A stretch of DNA of 64,000 nucleotides from Corallococcus interemptor (GCF_003668875.1 NZ_RAWM01000031.1:1-64000), one strand, 5' to 3'; counted from the first letter of the stretch, positions 35,034 through 49,606 are shown. Made by a program: numbers and translations. The notes: generated by a model not told the origin, from the sequence alone.

Positions 35034-35972
35034 TCAGCGGCAGTCGACGCGGACCAGGGGCTCGCCCGCGAACTCACTGCCCAACAGGTAGCCGCGGCCG
35101 TCCTGGAGGTACGTCACCGCCTCGGACTGGGCCTGGCTGGCGCCGGGGACCTCCACCACCTGCGCCTGGACGAAGTCCTCCAGCCGCTTCGCGTCCGGGC
35201 GGCGCAGCTCCCATACGCGGGTGTACGTGCGCACCAGCAGGCGCTCGCCGGAGGGGTGCAGGGCGGCGGCCGTGGACAGGCGGTCCACGTCATCCGGCAC
35301 GCGCAGGGTGCCCAGCTTGCGCGCCTTGCCCGTGGCGCCGGGCTTCAGGCCCTCCACCGCGTACAGGTCGCCCAGGGACGCGCGCGTCTTGGTGAGGATG
35401 CCCACCTGCCCGGATCTCGCGTCGACGATGAGCGACTCCGCGTCGTGGGCGCCGTCCTCGTAGACGAAGCTCAGCGTCTCCACCGGGAGCGTGGCGTCGG
35501 CGACGGAAGCCGGCTCGGGGAGCCGGAACAGGCGCGGCTCCTTGCGCCGCTCGAAGTTGTCGCCAGTGTCCGCCAGGAAGATGCAGCTGTCCTTGTTCCC
35601 CGGCGCGCAGGGGCCCACGGCGATGTCCTCGATGTCGCGCGGATCCGAACCGGTGAGCGTGAGCGTGGCCTTCACGGCGCCCGTCTCATCCAGGGCGAAG
35701 AGCTCGAAGGGATTGTTGGAGTCGTTGTGTCCCCAGAAGATGCCCGGGTGCTTCTGGCTGGCGGCCAGCCCGGACAGCTCCGGGACCTGGCGGGGGACGG
35801 TGCCCGTCTGGCGGCCGTCCTTGTAGAGCACGCAGCCCTCCATCCCCGTGGCGGGCACCTGCGGCATGCCCGCGTCTGGGGCGCTGGAGGCCGTGGAGGC
35901 GGGACGGGAGCTGGAGCAGGCCGCGGACACGAGGAGGCCCGCGGCGGCGAACAGGCGCAGGGAGGAGCGCAC
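35034..35972 (-). CDS. Lipoprotein with propeller-like repeats
   Basis: 312 aa. Lipoprotein signal ending [10 protein letters not shown] (Cys ~19), then a Ser/Ala linker. The body ([96 protein letters not shown]) consists of repeated propeller-type strands around conserved His-Asn-Asp and Asp-Glu-Asp motifs, like the WD/esterase-like secreted propellers common in myxobacteria. No enzyme activity can be assigned. It starts 2 bp after the stop of the Nudix gene, so the pair is one operon. Confidence 0.75.
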   Translation of the reverse strand: MRSSLRLFAAAGLLVSAACSSSRPASTASSAPDAGMPQVPATGMEGCVLYKDGRQTGTVPRQVPELSGLAASQKHPGIFWGHNDSNNPFELFALDETGAVKATLTLTGSDPRDIEDIAVGPCAPGNKDSCIFLADTGDNFERRKEPRLFRLPEPASVADATLPVETLSFVYEDGAHDAESLIVDARSGQVGILTKTRASLGDLYAVEGLKPGATGKARKLGTLRVPDDVDRLSTAAALHPSGERLLVRTYTRVWELRRPDAKRLEDFVQAQVVEVPGASQAQSEAVTYLQDGRGYLLGSEFAGEPLVRVDCR

Positions 35973-35974
35973 GG

Positions 35975-36382
35975 TCAGTGGTCCAGGTCCAGCAGGCGGG
36001 CCAGGGTCTTCGCGTCCGCGTCGGGGAAGCGGTACTGGCCCATCTCCTCCAGCGCCACCCAGCGGTGGTCATGCACGCGCAGGTGGTGGATCTCCGCGTC
36101 CGGGTTGCTCAGGCGGCAGCGGAACACCCGGAAGTCGATGTCGTAGGTCGGGTACTCGTGATGGGTGTGCATGACCTGCTCGAGCACCTCGATGCGGACC
36201 CCCATCTCCTCGTGGAGCTCGCGGGCGAGCGCCGCCGTGTCGTGCTCCCCCTCCTCCACCCGGCCGCCCGGGAACTCCCACAGGAGGGGCAGCGACGCGG
36301 TGGGAGGACGCTGGGTGATGAGGTAGCGACCCATCTCGTTCTGGAGCATGGCGCCGACGACGCGCACGTGACGACGGGTCAT
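35975..36382 (-). CDS. Nudix hydrolase (MutT-like)
   Basis: 135 aa, typical size for a MutT-type enzyme. The Nudix box is GGRVEEGEHDTAALARELHE-EMGV, which satisfies G-x5-E-x7-REUxEE-x-GU with the catalytic Glu pair in place. It also has WEFPGG before the box and HDHRWVALEEMGQYRFPDAD behind it, as in 8-oxo-dGTP or related NTP diphosphatases. Substrate not determinable. It heads a two-gene operon with the propeller lipoprotein. Confidence 0.9.
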   Translation of the reverse strand: MTRRHVRVVGAMLQNEMGRYLITQRPPTASLPLLWEFPGGRVEEGEHDTAALARELHEEMGVRIEVLEQVMHTHHEYPTYDIDFRVFRCRLSNPDAEIHHLRVHDHRWVALEEMGQYRFPDADAKTLARLLDLDH

Positions 36383-36690
36383 TCACTTCTCCTCGATTGG
36401 GGTCCCAAAGAAGACAGGGTGCGGCGGCGTAACACAGGCCCTGTCCGGCGCCAATGTGCAAGGCCCCTCCTGGACAGGAGCGTGCACATGGCCGGGACGC
36501 GCGGCCACCCCGTCCGGCATCGTCCCCCGGGACGGTTCCGGAAGGGGTGATGCGGGCCTGGACCCAGGGGGGGAGTGGGCTGTTGGGGACTTCACGTCCC
36601 AAAGAAGCGCTCCCCGGCCGGGCCGCCGTCCGTGAGGGGGGCGTGTGGGATTCAAGTGACGTGAGGGCCGGATGGCGCCATGCTCGGGGG
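36383..36690. other. Intergenic region between divergent Nudix and Xre genes
   Basis: About 300 bp with no coding support. Promoters for both divergent genes must be here; no box pair stands out. Confidence 0.5.
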
Positions 36691-36927
36691 ATGACACAGA
36701 GTCGGAGAGAGCGGGCCGAGGCGCTTGGCGCCGCGCTGAAGGCAGCGCGGCAGCAGGCGGGGCTCTCCATGGAGGAAGTCGCGGAGCATCTGGAACTGGG
36801 CGTGGAAGTGCTGGCCCGCGTCGAGCGAGGGGTGATGGTCCCCACCATTCCCACGCTGAGCCGGCTGTGCGCCCTGATGAAGTTGGACCCGGACAGCCTG
36901 CCGGACCTCCCGGAGCTGAGTGACTGA
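36691..36927 (+). CDS. Small Xre-family helix-turn-helix protein
   Basis: 78 aa from ATG at 36691 with GGGGG just upstream. ALGAALKAARQQAGLSMEEV-AEHLEL and VLARVERGVMVPTIPTLSRL form the five-helix Xre/Cro DNA-binding domain, which occupies the whole protein. Pattern G-LSMEEVA-L----V-RVERG---P-I-TL-R is canonical. No ligand or dimer domain. Targets unknown; it may control the divergent Nudix unit, by location only. Confidence 0.88.
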   Translation: MTQSRRERAEALGAALKAARQQAGLSMEEVAEHLELGVEVLARVERGVMVPTIPTLSRLCALMKLDPDSLPDLPELSD

Positions 36928-36975
36928 CGCGTCTGGCGGGCCCCTCCCCGGCCCGCCGGCGCGTCGCTCGCCCCG

Positions 36976-37848
36976 TCAGCCCAGCCGCCCCACCAGGTGC
37001 GGCTTCCCCTCCTCCGACAGCACCCGGAACGCGACGCCCGCGGACTCGCGAGCCGTCTGGAACGTCACCCGGGACGGCAGGAGCAGGGGCTTCTTGAAGT
37101 CACAATCCAGCCGGAGCGCGTCCGCGTGGGCCGCTTCGCCCAGCTCCGCCACGCAGCGCGCGAGCGTCCACATGCCGTGCGCGATGGCGCGCGAGAAGCC
37201 GAACGGCTTCGCGGTGAGGGCGGTGAGGTGGATGGGGTTGAAGTCACCGGAGGCCCGCGCGTAGCGGCGTCCGGTGTCGGCGGGGATGCTCCAGGCCGCG
37301 GGACGGCTGGACGCGAAGCGCGGGTCTTCCGGAGGCGGGGCCTTGCGCGCGCCGTCCTTGTCCTTCCGGGCGGCACCGCGGCGCAGCAGGGTGCTGACGG
37401 CCTGCCAGAGCAGCTCACCGGTCTCCTGGGCTTCGACGCGCGTCTCGATGTCGAACTCCTGGCCGGCGGGCACGTCGCGCTGGCCGTCGAAGCGGCAGGC
37501 CACGGTGAGCCCGGCGGTGTCCGGCACGCGGCGGTGCTGCTGGATGAGGTTGCGCACGTGCACGATGCCCATCGCGGAGTACGGGAAGTCGGGCAGCCCC
37601 AGCAGCTGCAGGTGCAGCGGCGTCGCCAGCACCTGCGGATACGGGAGCGGCAGGAAGCCGTCCGCGTCGAAGCCGCACGCGGTGCGGTAGCGCTCCAGCA
37701 GCACGGGCGACGCGCGGCAGCCGTGGGCCCTCAGCGTCAGCGCCGGCAGCGTGGCGCGGCCCCGGGACTTCCCGAAGGGGTTCGCCGCGCGCAGGAGCGT
37801 GGCGGGCATCGCCGGGAGCGAGTGCAGGTCGAGGATGGGAGCGGACAT
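36976..37848 (-). CDS. MaoC-like hot-dog (enoyl-CoA hydratase type) protein
   Basis: 290 aa from MSAPILDLHS. The open frame continues upstream, but this ATG begins the similarity. The C-terminal hot-dog half has the hydratase-2 motif: YARASGDFNPIHLTALTAKP then FGFSRAIAHGMWTLARCVAE, with the Asp/His catalytic pair (D-FNPIH). The N-terminal half (residues 40-160) is a second, degenerate hot-dog domain. By family it hydrates trans-2-enoyl-CoA or a related thioester. No fatty-acid operon surrounds it. No good ribosome site is visible at this start. Confidence 0.82.
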   Translation of the reverse strand: MSAPILDLHSLPAMPATLLRAANPFGKSRGRATLPALTLRAHGCRASPVLLERYRTACGFDADGFLPLPYPQVLATPLHLQLLGLPDFPYSAMGIVHVRNLIQQHRRVPDTAGLTVACRFDGQRDVPAGQEFDIETRVEAQETGELLWQAVSTLLRRGAARKDKDGARKAPPPEDPRFASSRPAAWSIPADTGRRYARASGDFNPIHLTALTAKPFGFSRAIAHGMWTLARCVAELGEAAHADALRLDCDFKKPLLLPSRVTFQTARESAGVAFRVLSEEGKPHLVGRLG

Positions 37849-37904
37849 GCGGAGGATTCTCCGACACCCGCTCCCGCCGCGCGCGGGATTTGTGCGCCGC
37901 GCTG

Positions 37905-39146
<1,242 letters not shown>

Positions 39147-39203
39147 CTTTACGCCGGGGTCTCTGGATATTCCCGGACAATTCCGGCGCGATTTCGCGCG
39201 GCG

Positions 39204-41426
39204 TCAGCGCACGGTGAGGTCGACCACGAACTCCGCGGCGCCCTCCCCTTCACGCGCCGCCTCCACCACGTCGGGCCGCTCGTCGCCCACCCACAGGCCC
39301 AGCACGTCGTACACCAGCCACTGCGCCAGGGACCGGGATGCCCCCTGCGCGGCCTCGCGAGGAACGCCGGACAGCGCGCCCTGCGTCTCCATCAGGGCCC
39401 GGGCCAGGCGCGCGGGCATCACCCAGAGCTCCGGGCGCACGAAGGCGGGCACCAGGAAGAGACAGAACGCGGCCTCCGTGCGCGCGAGCAGCGCGTCCAG
39501 GCGCTCGCGGCCCAGGCGGAACGTGGGCAGCCACTGGCCCTCCCCCCGCTGCTCCAGCTTCGCCACCGGCACGCGCACGACACGACGCGTGCGCACGAAG
39601 CCCTCGCGCTCCACGGACACGACGAAGGCGATCTCGGATGCGGCTTCCGGCGGAGGCTCGGGGCGGCGGTGCACCGTCATGGACAGCGACAGCGGCGACG
39701 CCACCAGCGAACCCAGCGCCGCCTGCACGTGCGCCAGCTCCGAGCGCAGTCCCTCGAGCAACCCCGCGACCAGCTCCGAGGTCTCCTCGCGGAAGCGCTG
39801 GGGGTGGCGCTGGGCGACGTCCGCCTCCAGGCGTCCCACCGCGCCCACCAGCACGTCCTCCAGGTCGCGGTCGCGCAGCCACGTGCGCCCGCCCATGGGC
39901 ACCGCGCGCGTCGCGTGCAGGTGGCGCAGGGAGGCTGTCAGCGTCGAGGGCTCGGAAGGCTCGGTGGGAGGTGCGTGCTTGTCCTGCCCTGCTCCAGCCT
40001 GGAGGTAGGACTGGATGGAGCGGGCACGGAAGCGGGCCCGGGGAGACGGGTGCTCCAACAGCTTGCGCACCAGCCGCCGGTCCGTGGCGTTGCGGACGAG
40101 CCCCAGCGTGGCCAGCTCCGCCTCCGACGAGGCCTCATCCGGTGCGCACCACAGCAGGAACTCGATGGCCGCCTTGCGCAGCACGGGCTTGCGGCCCATG
40201 CGCCAGGTGACCTCCTTGCGCCACGCGACCAACCCATCCAGACCCGGCTTCGCGGGCGTGCGGAAGCGCGGCCACATCTCCGCGCACTCCTCCGCCAGCC
40301 ACACCAGGTGCGTGAAGCCGGGCAGCGACTCCAGCTTCGCCCGGGCGCGGGTGCGCCGCTCGAACGCCTCCGGCACGCCGCGCCGCACGGAGGCGCGGAA
40401 CAGGCGCTCCTCCAGCCACAAGAGCGTGAGCGCCAGCGCGGGCTCGGCCTTGCGCATCGTGCCCTGACAGTGGTCGAGCACGAAGCGCGCGTGGCCCAGG
40501 TCCGCGGCCGTCTCGAAGTCGCTCTGCACGAGCGCGCCCAAGGCCCCCCGCAGCCCGTCCACCGGGGGCGCGTCGAAGAGCGTGAGCAGGTCGCACAGGT
40601 TCTCCACCACCGCGGGCGGCCCGCCCACCTCCACGGTGCGCGCCAGCAACAGCCCCGCGCGCGAGCACCAGTCCGGCTCCTTGCGCCCGTTGGGGTAGCA
40701 CGCGAGGAAGCCGCGCAGGCCGCTGCGGCCGTCCGGCGACGTGGCCAGCGCGAAGAGCCGTTCGCCCAGCACCTCACTGGCCTCACGCCACGGGATGCGC
40801 GCGGCGCGCGTGCGGATGAAGTCGGTGAGCTTGTCGCGGCCCCCGTCGCGCGTGTCGGGGAGCAGCGCGCGCAGCTGCTCCAGCAGGTCCACGGACTTCG
40901 CGCCCGTGCCCAGGACGTACTTGAGGTCCACCTCCACCGAGTCCTGGAAGCGCAGCGCGCGGCCGTCGTAGGTGCAGGGCACGTCCCGCACCAGCGCCGA
41001 CAGCGCCTCCGGGTGCCGCTTGAGGTGTCGCGTGAGCACCGTGGAGATGGTGACGGTGCTCTCCCGCTGGATGCGCTCGGCGTTCTCCGTGTCGCCCGCC
41101 TCGCGGAGCGCCGCCACCGCCGCGTCGCGCCTCAGAATCAACTGCTTCAAGAGTCCCGCGCGCGGCTGCTCGTACGGCCACAGCAGCTCGCTCAAGGTGG
41201 ACAGGAGAAACAGGAGCTCGGCCGGAGTGCGCTCGCCCGGGGACAGCCGCTCCCACGCGGCGGCCTGGGCGCGGTTGCGCTCCTCCAGCGAAGCACCGCG
41301 CACCCAGCGGGCGAAGTCCTCGCGCCACTCCGCGCTCGACGCCACGGCCTCTTGCGGCGCCGTCGCGGCGACGCGCGCATGGAGGGCCTGGAGCGGATCC
41401 GGCCAGGAGGCTTCGGCCAACGGCAT
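39204..41426 (-). CDS. Large cytosolic protein of unknown function
   Basis: 740 aa from ATG at 41426, 5 bp after the FdhF-like gene; longer starts overlap that gene. No signal peptide or membrane segment. It is Leu/Ala/Arg-rich and helical, with repeated W-x-R-P-type segments (WVRGASLEERNRAQ, LWLEERLFRASVRRG, EFLLWCAPDEASSEA, VRKLLEHPSPRARFRARS) suggestive of helical repeats to ~560, then a beta-rich C-terminus (IAFVVSVEREGFVRTRRVVR, WLPTFRLGRERLDALLA, PAFVRPELWVMPARLARALM). I recognise no family. Operon position with a molybdopterin enzyme is the only functional hint. Confidence 0.75.
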   Translation of the reverse strand: MPLAEASWPDPLQALHARVAATAPQEAVASSAEWREDFARWVRGASLEERNRAQAAAWERLSPGERTPAELLFLLSTLSELLWPYEQPRAGLLKQLILRRDAAVAALREAGDTENAERIQRESTVTISTVLTRHLKRHPEALSALVRDVPCTYDGRALRFQDSVEVDLKYVLGTGAKSVDLLEQLRALLPDTRDGGRDKLTDFIRTRAARIPWREASEVLGERLFALATSPDGRSGLRGFLACYPNGRKEPDWCSRAGLLLARTVEVGGPPAVVENLCDLLTLFDAPPVDGLRGALGALVQSDFETAADLGHARFVLDHCQGTMRKAEPALALTLLWLEERLFRASVRRGVPEAFERRTRARAKLESLPGFTHLVWLAEECAEMWPRFRTPAKPGLDGLVAWRKEVTWRMGRKPVLRKAAIEFLLWCAPDEASSEAELATLGLVRNATDRRLVRKLLEHPSPRARFRARSIQSYLQAGAGQDKHAPPTEPSEPSTLTASLRHLHATRAVPMGGRTWLRDRDLEDVLVGAVGRLEADVAQRHPQRFREETSELVAGLLEGLRSELAHVQAALGSLVASPLSLSMTVHRRPEPPPEAASEIAFVVSVEREGFVRTRRVVRVPVAKLEQRGEGQWLPTFRLGRERLDALLARTEAAFCLFLVPAFVRPELWVMPARLARALMETQGALSGVPREAAQGASRSLAQWLVYDVLGLWVGDERPDVVEAAREGEGAAEFVVDLTVR

Positions 41427-41431
41427 GAGGC

Positions 41432-43792
<2,361 letters not shown>

Positions 43793-43974
43793 GTCCCACC
43801 TTTTGCGCGGCGCGACTCTACCGCGCCCGCGTCCTCCCGGCAGGCCGGGGGGCTGAGTCCCCACTGCGCCACGGAAAACCACGATTACAAGCTTCACCGG
43901 GAGCATGCAGGATGATTTCACACGGAGTGCCCCCCGGCGCTCCGCGTCAACCCCCGCATCAGGAGACATCCCCC

Positions 43975-44412
43975 ATGAAGGCCTTCCGTTCCGCCATCGC
44001 CGCCGCGCTGTTCCTGTCCCTCCCCGCCCTGGCCGCGCCGGTGGTCCACAGCATCTGGTCCAGCAAGGGCCTCTACGTCGCCGACACCACCGGGCGCTAC
44101 CCGGTGACGAGCGCCAATGTGGTCGTCGCCTGGAACCAGTCCACCAACACCGCGTTCGTGAACTTCCACGGGTTCGCGGGCGGCAACGAGTACGACTTCG
44201 AGCTGGTGGGCTCGCCGGCCATCGCGACCACGGTGGATGACATCACCGGCATCTGGAACATCCGCCGCAACGGCGCGTTCATCTGCACCGGCTGCTCGGG
44301 CACCGCCTACTGGCTGAGCCTGCCCGCGGGCGCTGGCAACTACTTCAAGTTCTACGACTCCACCAACGTGTTCCACTTCAGCGCCTACATCGACGCGCGC
44401 AAGGACTACTGA
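43975..44412 (+). CDS. Small secreted protein of unknown function
   Basis: 145 aa from ATG at 43975 with AGGAG 9 nt upstream. Signal peptide AFRSAIAAALFLSLPALAA, cleaved before PVVHSI. The mature ~125 residues are beta-rich (VHSIWSSKGLYVADTTGRYP, VVVAWNQSTNTAFVNFHG, FELVGSPAIATTVDDITGIW) with one CTGC pair. Possibly a beta-sandwich secreted in the starving or predatory stage, but no family is recognised. Divergent from the FdhF-like gene and upstream of the hut genes. Confidence 0.72.
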   Translation: MKAFRSAIAAALFLSLPALAAPVVHSIWSSKGLYVADTTGRYPVTSANVVVAWNQSTNTAFVNFHGFAGGNEYDFELVGSPAIATTVDDITGIWNIRRNGAFICTGCSGTAYWLSLPAGAGNYFKFYDSTNVFHFSAYIDARKDY

Positions 44413-44520
44413 CGCACGGCGTCCAGCGTGTCCGGGAGCAACGCTGGCCCTGCACGCAAGCCCCCCGCGGCCCCGGGGGTTCGGTTAGGGTGCGCTGCCC
44501 CTTTTCCAGGAGTCTTCCGC

Positions 44521-46176
<1,656 letters not shown>

Positions 46177-46186
46177 AGTGCGGCGG

Positions 46187-46906
46187 ATGCGAGGTCGCGT
46201 CCGGACGTTGGTGATGGCAGCGGCGGTGGGAGTGCTCGCGGGCTGCACGCCCACCACCGCCGGGCCCATGGTGATGCGCATGGGCCCGGGCCTGCCCCAG
46301 GAGAACTTCTTCCAGCTGGGCCTGCGCGCCGGCCCCCGCCTCAACGCCCCGCAGCTGTCGGAGCGCGGGGAGAACGGCACCTTCCACGGCGACGCGAAGC
46401 CCTTCCACAATGATCAATGGGGCATCGACATCGACGGCTCGGTGACGGTGCCCGTGAGCGACCGGCTGTCGTGGCACGTGGGCCTGCAGGGCGAGTTCGT
46501 CGGCCTGCCCGTGCCCGGCTACGGCGTCTATTCGGGCGTGTCGTACTACGCCGGCTCGGAGCGGCTGGGCCTGGCGCCGGCCCTCTCCGTGCGCGGCGCG
46601 TCCGACTTCGGGCTGGGGGAGACGGACAGCACCAGCAGCCTGTTCGGCGTGGAGGCCACCTGCGCCTTCACCGTGCAGCCGGAGCCCGGCATGTCGCTGG
46701 GCCTGGTGCCGTTCATCAGCGTGAACCAGTCGCTGGTGAACCCCGGCTCGCAGGTGACGACGTACTTCTATGGCGCCGTGGTGGCGGCGCAGCTCAAGTT
46801 CGGCGGGACGCGCACGAAGCTGGAGCTGTCCGGCGGCTTCGGCCGCGCGCACTCGGGTGACACCCACTGGAACGCGCCTGTCGTGGGCGCACGCGGAGGA
46901 CGCTGA
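46187..46906 (+). CDS. Lipoprotein inside the hut cluster
   Basis: 239 aa from ATG at 46187 (a GTG at 46178 would add three residues). Lipobox LAGC at residue ~20 after TLVMAAAVGV. The mature part has beta-strand character with aromatic-ended segments (LSWHVGLQGEFVGLP, GVYSGVSYYAGSERLGLAPA, FFQLGLRAGPRLNAP, YFYGAVVAAQLKFGG), resembling small outer-membrane-like beta proteins. It begins 10 bp after hutU and ends 2 bp before hutI, so co-transcription is likely; no link to histidine use is known. Confidence 0.75.
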   Translation: MRGRVRTLVMAAAVGVLAGCTPTTAGPMVMRMGPGLPQENFFQLGLRAGPRLNAPQLSERGENGTFHGDAKPFHNDQWGIDIDGSVTVPVSDRLSWHVGLQGEFVGLPVPGYGVYSGVSYYAGSERLGLAPALSVRGASDFGLGETDSTSSLFGVEATCAFTVQPEPGMSLGLVPFISVNQSLVNPGSQVTTYFYGAVVAAQLKFGGTRTKLELSGGFGRAHSGDTHWNAPVVGARGGR

Positions 46907-46908
46907 AG

Positions 46909-48174
46909 ATGGAAGCCCTGGACCTGTGGGTGCGCAACACCTCCGAGGTGCTCACCGTGGAGGGCACCCACCGCGAGCCCGCGGAAGCGGCCCTCACCCC
47001 GCGCCCCGGAGCGGGCATCGGCGTGAAGGACGGCCGCGTGGCCTACGTAGGCCCGGAGTCCGGCCTGCCCAAGGGCGCGCTCACGGACGCGACGGAGGTC
47101 ATCGACGCGGAAGGGGGCTTCGTGGGCCCGGGCTTCGTGGATCCGCACACGCACCTGGTGTTCGCGGGCGAGCGCTCCGCCGAGTTCGACCTGCGCAACC
47201 AGGGCGCCACGTACCTCGAAATCGCCAAGGCCGGCGGCGGCATCGCCAACACGGTGAGCGCCACGCGCGCCGCGAGCGAGGAGGAGCTGGCGAAGCTCGC
47301 CCTGCCCCGCCTGGAGCGGCTGCTCGCGCAGGGCGTGACGACCGCCGAGGTGAAGAGCGGCTACGGCCTTTCGCTCGACGACGAGCTCAAGATGCTGCGC
47401 GCGGTGCGCCGCCTGGGCACCCTGTCTCCGCTGGAGCTGGTGCCCACGCTGCTGTGCGCGCACGCCGTGCCCGCCGAGTACAAGGACCGCCGCGCCGGGT
47501 ACCTGGACCTCTGCATCAACGAAATCCTGCCCGCCGTCGCGCGCGAGGGCCTGGCGCGCTTCTGCGACGTCTTCACCGAGGACAGCGCCTTCACCGTGGA
47601 GGAGTCCCGCCGGCTGCTCAACGCGGGCAAGGCGCTGGGCCTCACGCCGCGCCTGCACGCGGATCAGCTCACCGCGTGCGGTGCGTCCGCCCTGGCCGCG
47701 GAGGTGGGCGCCGCCAGCGCGGACCACCTGGAGCAGGTGACGGACGAGGGCATCCGCGCGCTCGCCGCCGCGAACGTCACCGCCGTACTCGTGCCCACCT
47801 CCACCCTCTTCCTGCGCATGCGCCCCTACGCGCCCGGCCGGAAGCTGCGTGACGCGGGCGTCAACATTGCTTTGGGTTCAAACGTGAACCCCGGCTCCTC
47901 CATGACGGAGAACCTGGCGTTGGTGCTGGGGCTCGCCTGCCTGGAGAACGGCCTGTCAGCGGCGGAGGCCTACTGGGCCGCCACCCGAGGCGCCGCGCAA
48001 TGCTTGGGGTTGCAACGGCAAGGGCGTCTGGCAGTGGGCGATGCGGGCGACCTGGTGGTGTTCGCCTGTCGCGGCTACCGGCATCTGCCTTATCATCTGG
48101 GTATCAGTCACGCGCGCGTGGTGGTGAAGGGCGGACGTGTGGTGTTTCGCGCGCGTATGAATCACTGCCCCTGA
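46909..48174 (+). CDS. hutI: Imidazolonepropionase
   Basis: 421 aa, normal length. It hydrolyses 4-imidazolone-5-propanoate to N-formimino-glutamate. VDPHTHLVFAGERSAEFDLR carries the two His metal ligands (H-T-H), SGYGLSLDDELKMLRAV and LCAHAVPAEYKD with RLHADQLTACGAS supply the others. The NPG motif appears as IALGSNVNPGSS, whereas the family usually has Asp (SDFNPGS) at a metal/catalytic position; here it is Asn (AAC codon at ~47881). ATG is 2 bp after the lipoprotein stop. No hutG/hutF follows. Confidence 0.93.
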   Translation: MEALDLWVRNTSEVLTVEGTHREPAEAALTPRPGAGIGVKDGRVAYVGPESGLPKGALTDATEVIDAEGGFVGPGFVDPHTHLVFAGERSAEFDLRNQGATYLEIAKAGGGIANTVSATRAASEEELAKLALPRLERLLAQGVTTAEVKSGYGLSLDDELKMLRAVRRLGTLSPLELVPTLLCAHAVPAEYKDRRAGYLDLCINEILPAVAREGLARFCDVFTEDSAFTVEESRRLLNAGKALGLTPRLHADQLTACGASALAAEVGAASADHLEQVTDEGIRALAAANVTAVLVPTSTLFLRMRPYAPGRKLRDAGVNIALGSNVNPGSSMTENLALVLGLACLENGLSAAEAYWAATRGAAQCLGLQRQGRLAVGDAGDLVVFACRGYRHLPYHLGISHARVVVKGGRVVFRARMNHCP

Positions 48175-48261
48175 GTGGGTGCCGCTGAACAACTGGCACC
48201 AGACATGGGGGCAGGTGGAAGTTCCCTCGTGGGCCGGCCGTTGTAGAGATCAGCTGCCACC

Positions 48262-49131
48262 ATGTGCCGATTATTTGGTTTCAGGAGTGCTGTTCCCGCT
48301 GCTGTGCATACCGCCCTTGTGACGGAGAGGAATTCCCTCCTCATCCAGTCGCGTGAACACAAGGACGGCTGGGGTATCGCCACGTACGGACAGGAGTGTT
48401 CGCCGCTCGTCGCGCATGGCGTAGGCCCGGCGCACAGCGACCCTGACTTCGAGCGCGTGTCGAGCCAGGTCTCCGCGCGCACCGTGGTCGCGCACATCCG
48501 TCAGGCGAGCGTGGGCGCGGTGGAGCTGCGCAACTCGCACCCGTTCTATTACGGCCGCTGGTCCTTCGTTCACAACGGCACGCTGCGCGAGTTCGCGAAG
48601 CACAAGGCCGCCGTGGAAGCGCTCATCCACCCGGAGCTGCGCGTCAACATCAAGGGCACGACGGACAGCGAGCGCTGCTTCTATCTGTTCCTGACGCGGC
48701 TGTCGGCGCGCGGGCCGCTCGACGGCACGGTGAGCGTGGAGGCGATGGCGCAGGCGCTCGCGGAGACGATGACGCTGGTGTCCACGATGACGGACGTGCC
48801 GGGGAGCCGCGAGCCGAAGGAGCGCTCCGCGATGAACTTCCTCGTCACGGACGGCGAGGCGATGGTGGCCACGCGCCGCAACCGCACGCTCTTCATCTCC
48901 TCCGGCATGGGCGGATGCCCGGACGCGCTGCGCGGGCCGAACACAAGCGTGCCGCTGCAGCAGTTCCTCGTCGCCAGCGAGTCGCTGTGCGGCGGGCCGC
49001 ACTGGGTGCCGGTGGATGAAGAGGACGTGGTGGGCGTGGACGCGCGGCTCGTGTTCCACCGCTGGAAGGTGCAGACGCTGGCGGACGGGGTGCTGAACCC
49101 GCGGCCGCTGGAGCAGCACGCCACGTTCTGA
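48262..49131 (+). CDS. Class II glutamine amidotransferase family protein (YafJ-like)
   Basis: 289 aa. MCRLFGFRS provides the N-terminal Cys nucleophile after Met removal; EHKDGWGIATYG, VVAHIRQASVGAVELRNSHP (Arg-containing oxyanion/glutamine pocket) and FVHNGTLREFAKHK are the Ntn-type amidotransferase motifs. The acceptor half is missing, so it is a stand-alone hydrolase of the YafJ type; substrate unknown. It converges with the tsaE gene 1 bp away, with no terminator in between. Confidence 0.9.
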   Translation: MCRLFGFRSAVPAAVHTALVTERNSLLIQSREHKDGWGIATYGQECSPLVAHGVGPAHSDPDFERVSSQVSARTVVAHIRQASVGAVELRNSHPFYYGRWSFVHNGTLREFAKHKAAVEALIHPELRVNIKGTTDSERCFYLFLTRLSARGPLDGTVSVEAMAQALAETMTLVSTMTDVPGSREPKERSAMNFLVTDGEAMVATRRNRTLFISSGMGGCPDALRGPNTSVPLQQFLVASESLCGGPHWVPVDEEDVVGVDARLVFHRWKVQTLADGVLNPRPLEQHATF

Positions 49132-49132
49132 T

Positions 49133-49606
49133 TCAGCCCAGCCACGCCTCGAGCAACGCGGCGGGACGCGCGCCGAAGGCCTCCACGTCGAGGCTCCGCG
49201 CGTCCTCGCCCTCATGGCGGAGCGTGACGCGCAGGAAGTCGCGCGGCGCGGCCTGGGGGATGCGGTCCAACCACTCCACAAGCATCGCGTGGTCGCCGCC
49301 CACCAGGTCCAGGAACCCGGTGGCGTACAGCTCGTCGTAGTCCGACAGGCGGTACAGGTCCGCGTGGTAGAGCGGGATGCGGCCCGCGTACGGATAAACG
49401 ATCGCGAACGTGGGGCTGGCCACCTCGGACTCCGCGACGCCCGCCCCTTCCGCCACGCCGCGCACCAGGTGCGTCTTGCCCGCGCCCAGGTCGCCAATCA
49501 GCCCCACGAAGTCCCCGGGCTGGAGCAGCTGCCCCAGCTTCACGCCCAGCCGGTGCGTCTCCTCCGGTGAAGGAGACACGAGCCGCCGCGAGCGCGTGCT
49601 GCTCAT
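49133..49606 (-). CDS. tsaE: TsaE, tRNA t6A biosynthesis ATPase
   Basis: 157 aa from MSSTRSRRLV, the ATG overlapping the nnr stop by 4 bp. Walker A GDLGAGKTHLVRG (~45-57), SPTFAIVYPYAGRIPLYHAD, LYRLSDYDELYATGFLDLV and LVEWLDRIP are the TsaE signatures. It drives the TsaBDE complex that places t6A on ANN-decoding tRNAs. Usual neighbour of nnr in bacteria. The longer frame reading upstream is inside nnr and is not used. Confidence 0.94.
   Translation of the reverse strand: MSSTRSRRLVSPSPEETHRLGVKLGQLLQPGDFVGLIGDLGAGKTHLVRGVAEGAGVAESEVASPTFAIVYPYAGRIPLYHADLYRLSDYDELYATGFLDLVGGDHAMLVEWLDRIPQAAPRDFLRVTLRHEGEDARSLDVEAFGARPAALLEAWLG

Noticed and set aside
46417-46860. Arg/Gly-rich reading frame inside the lipoprotein between hutU and hutI
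   Set aside because: Off-frame shadow with a biased composition and no ribosome site.
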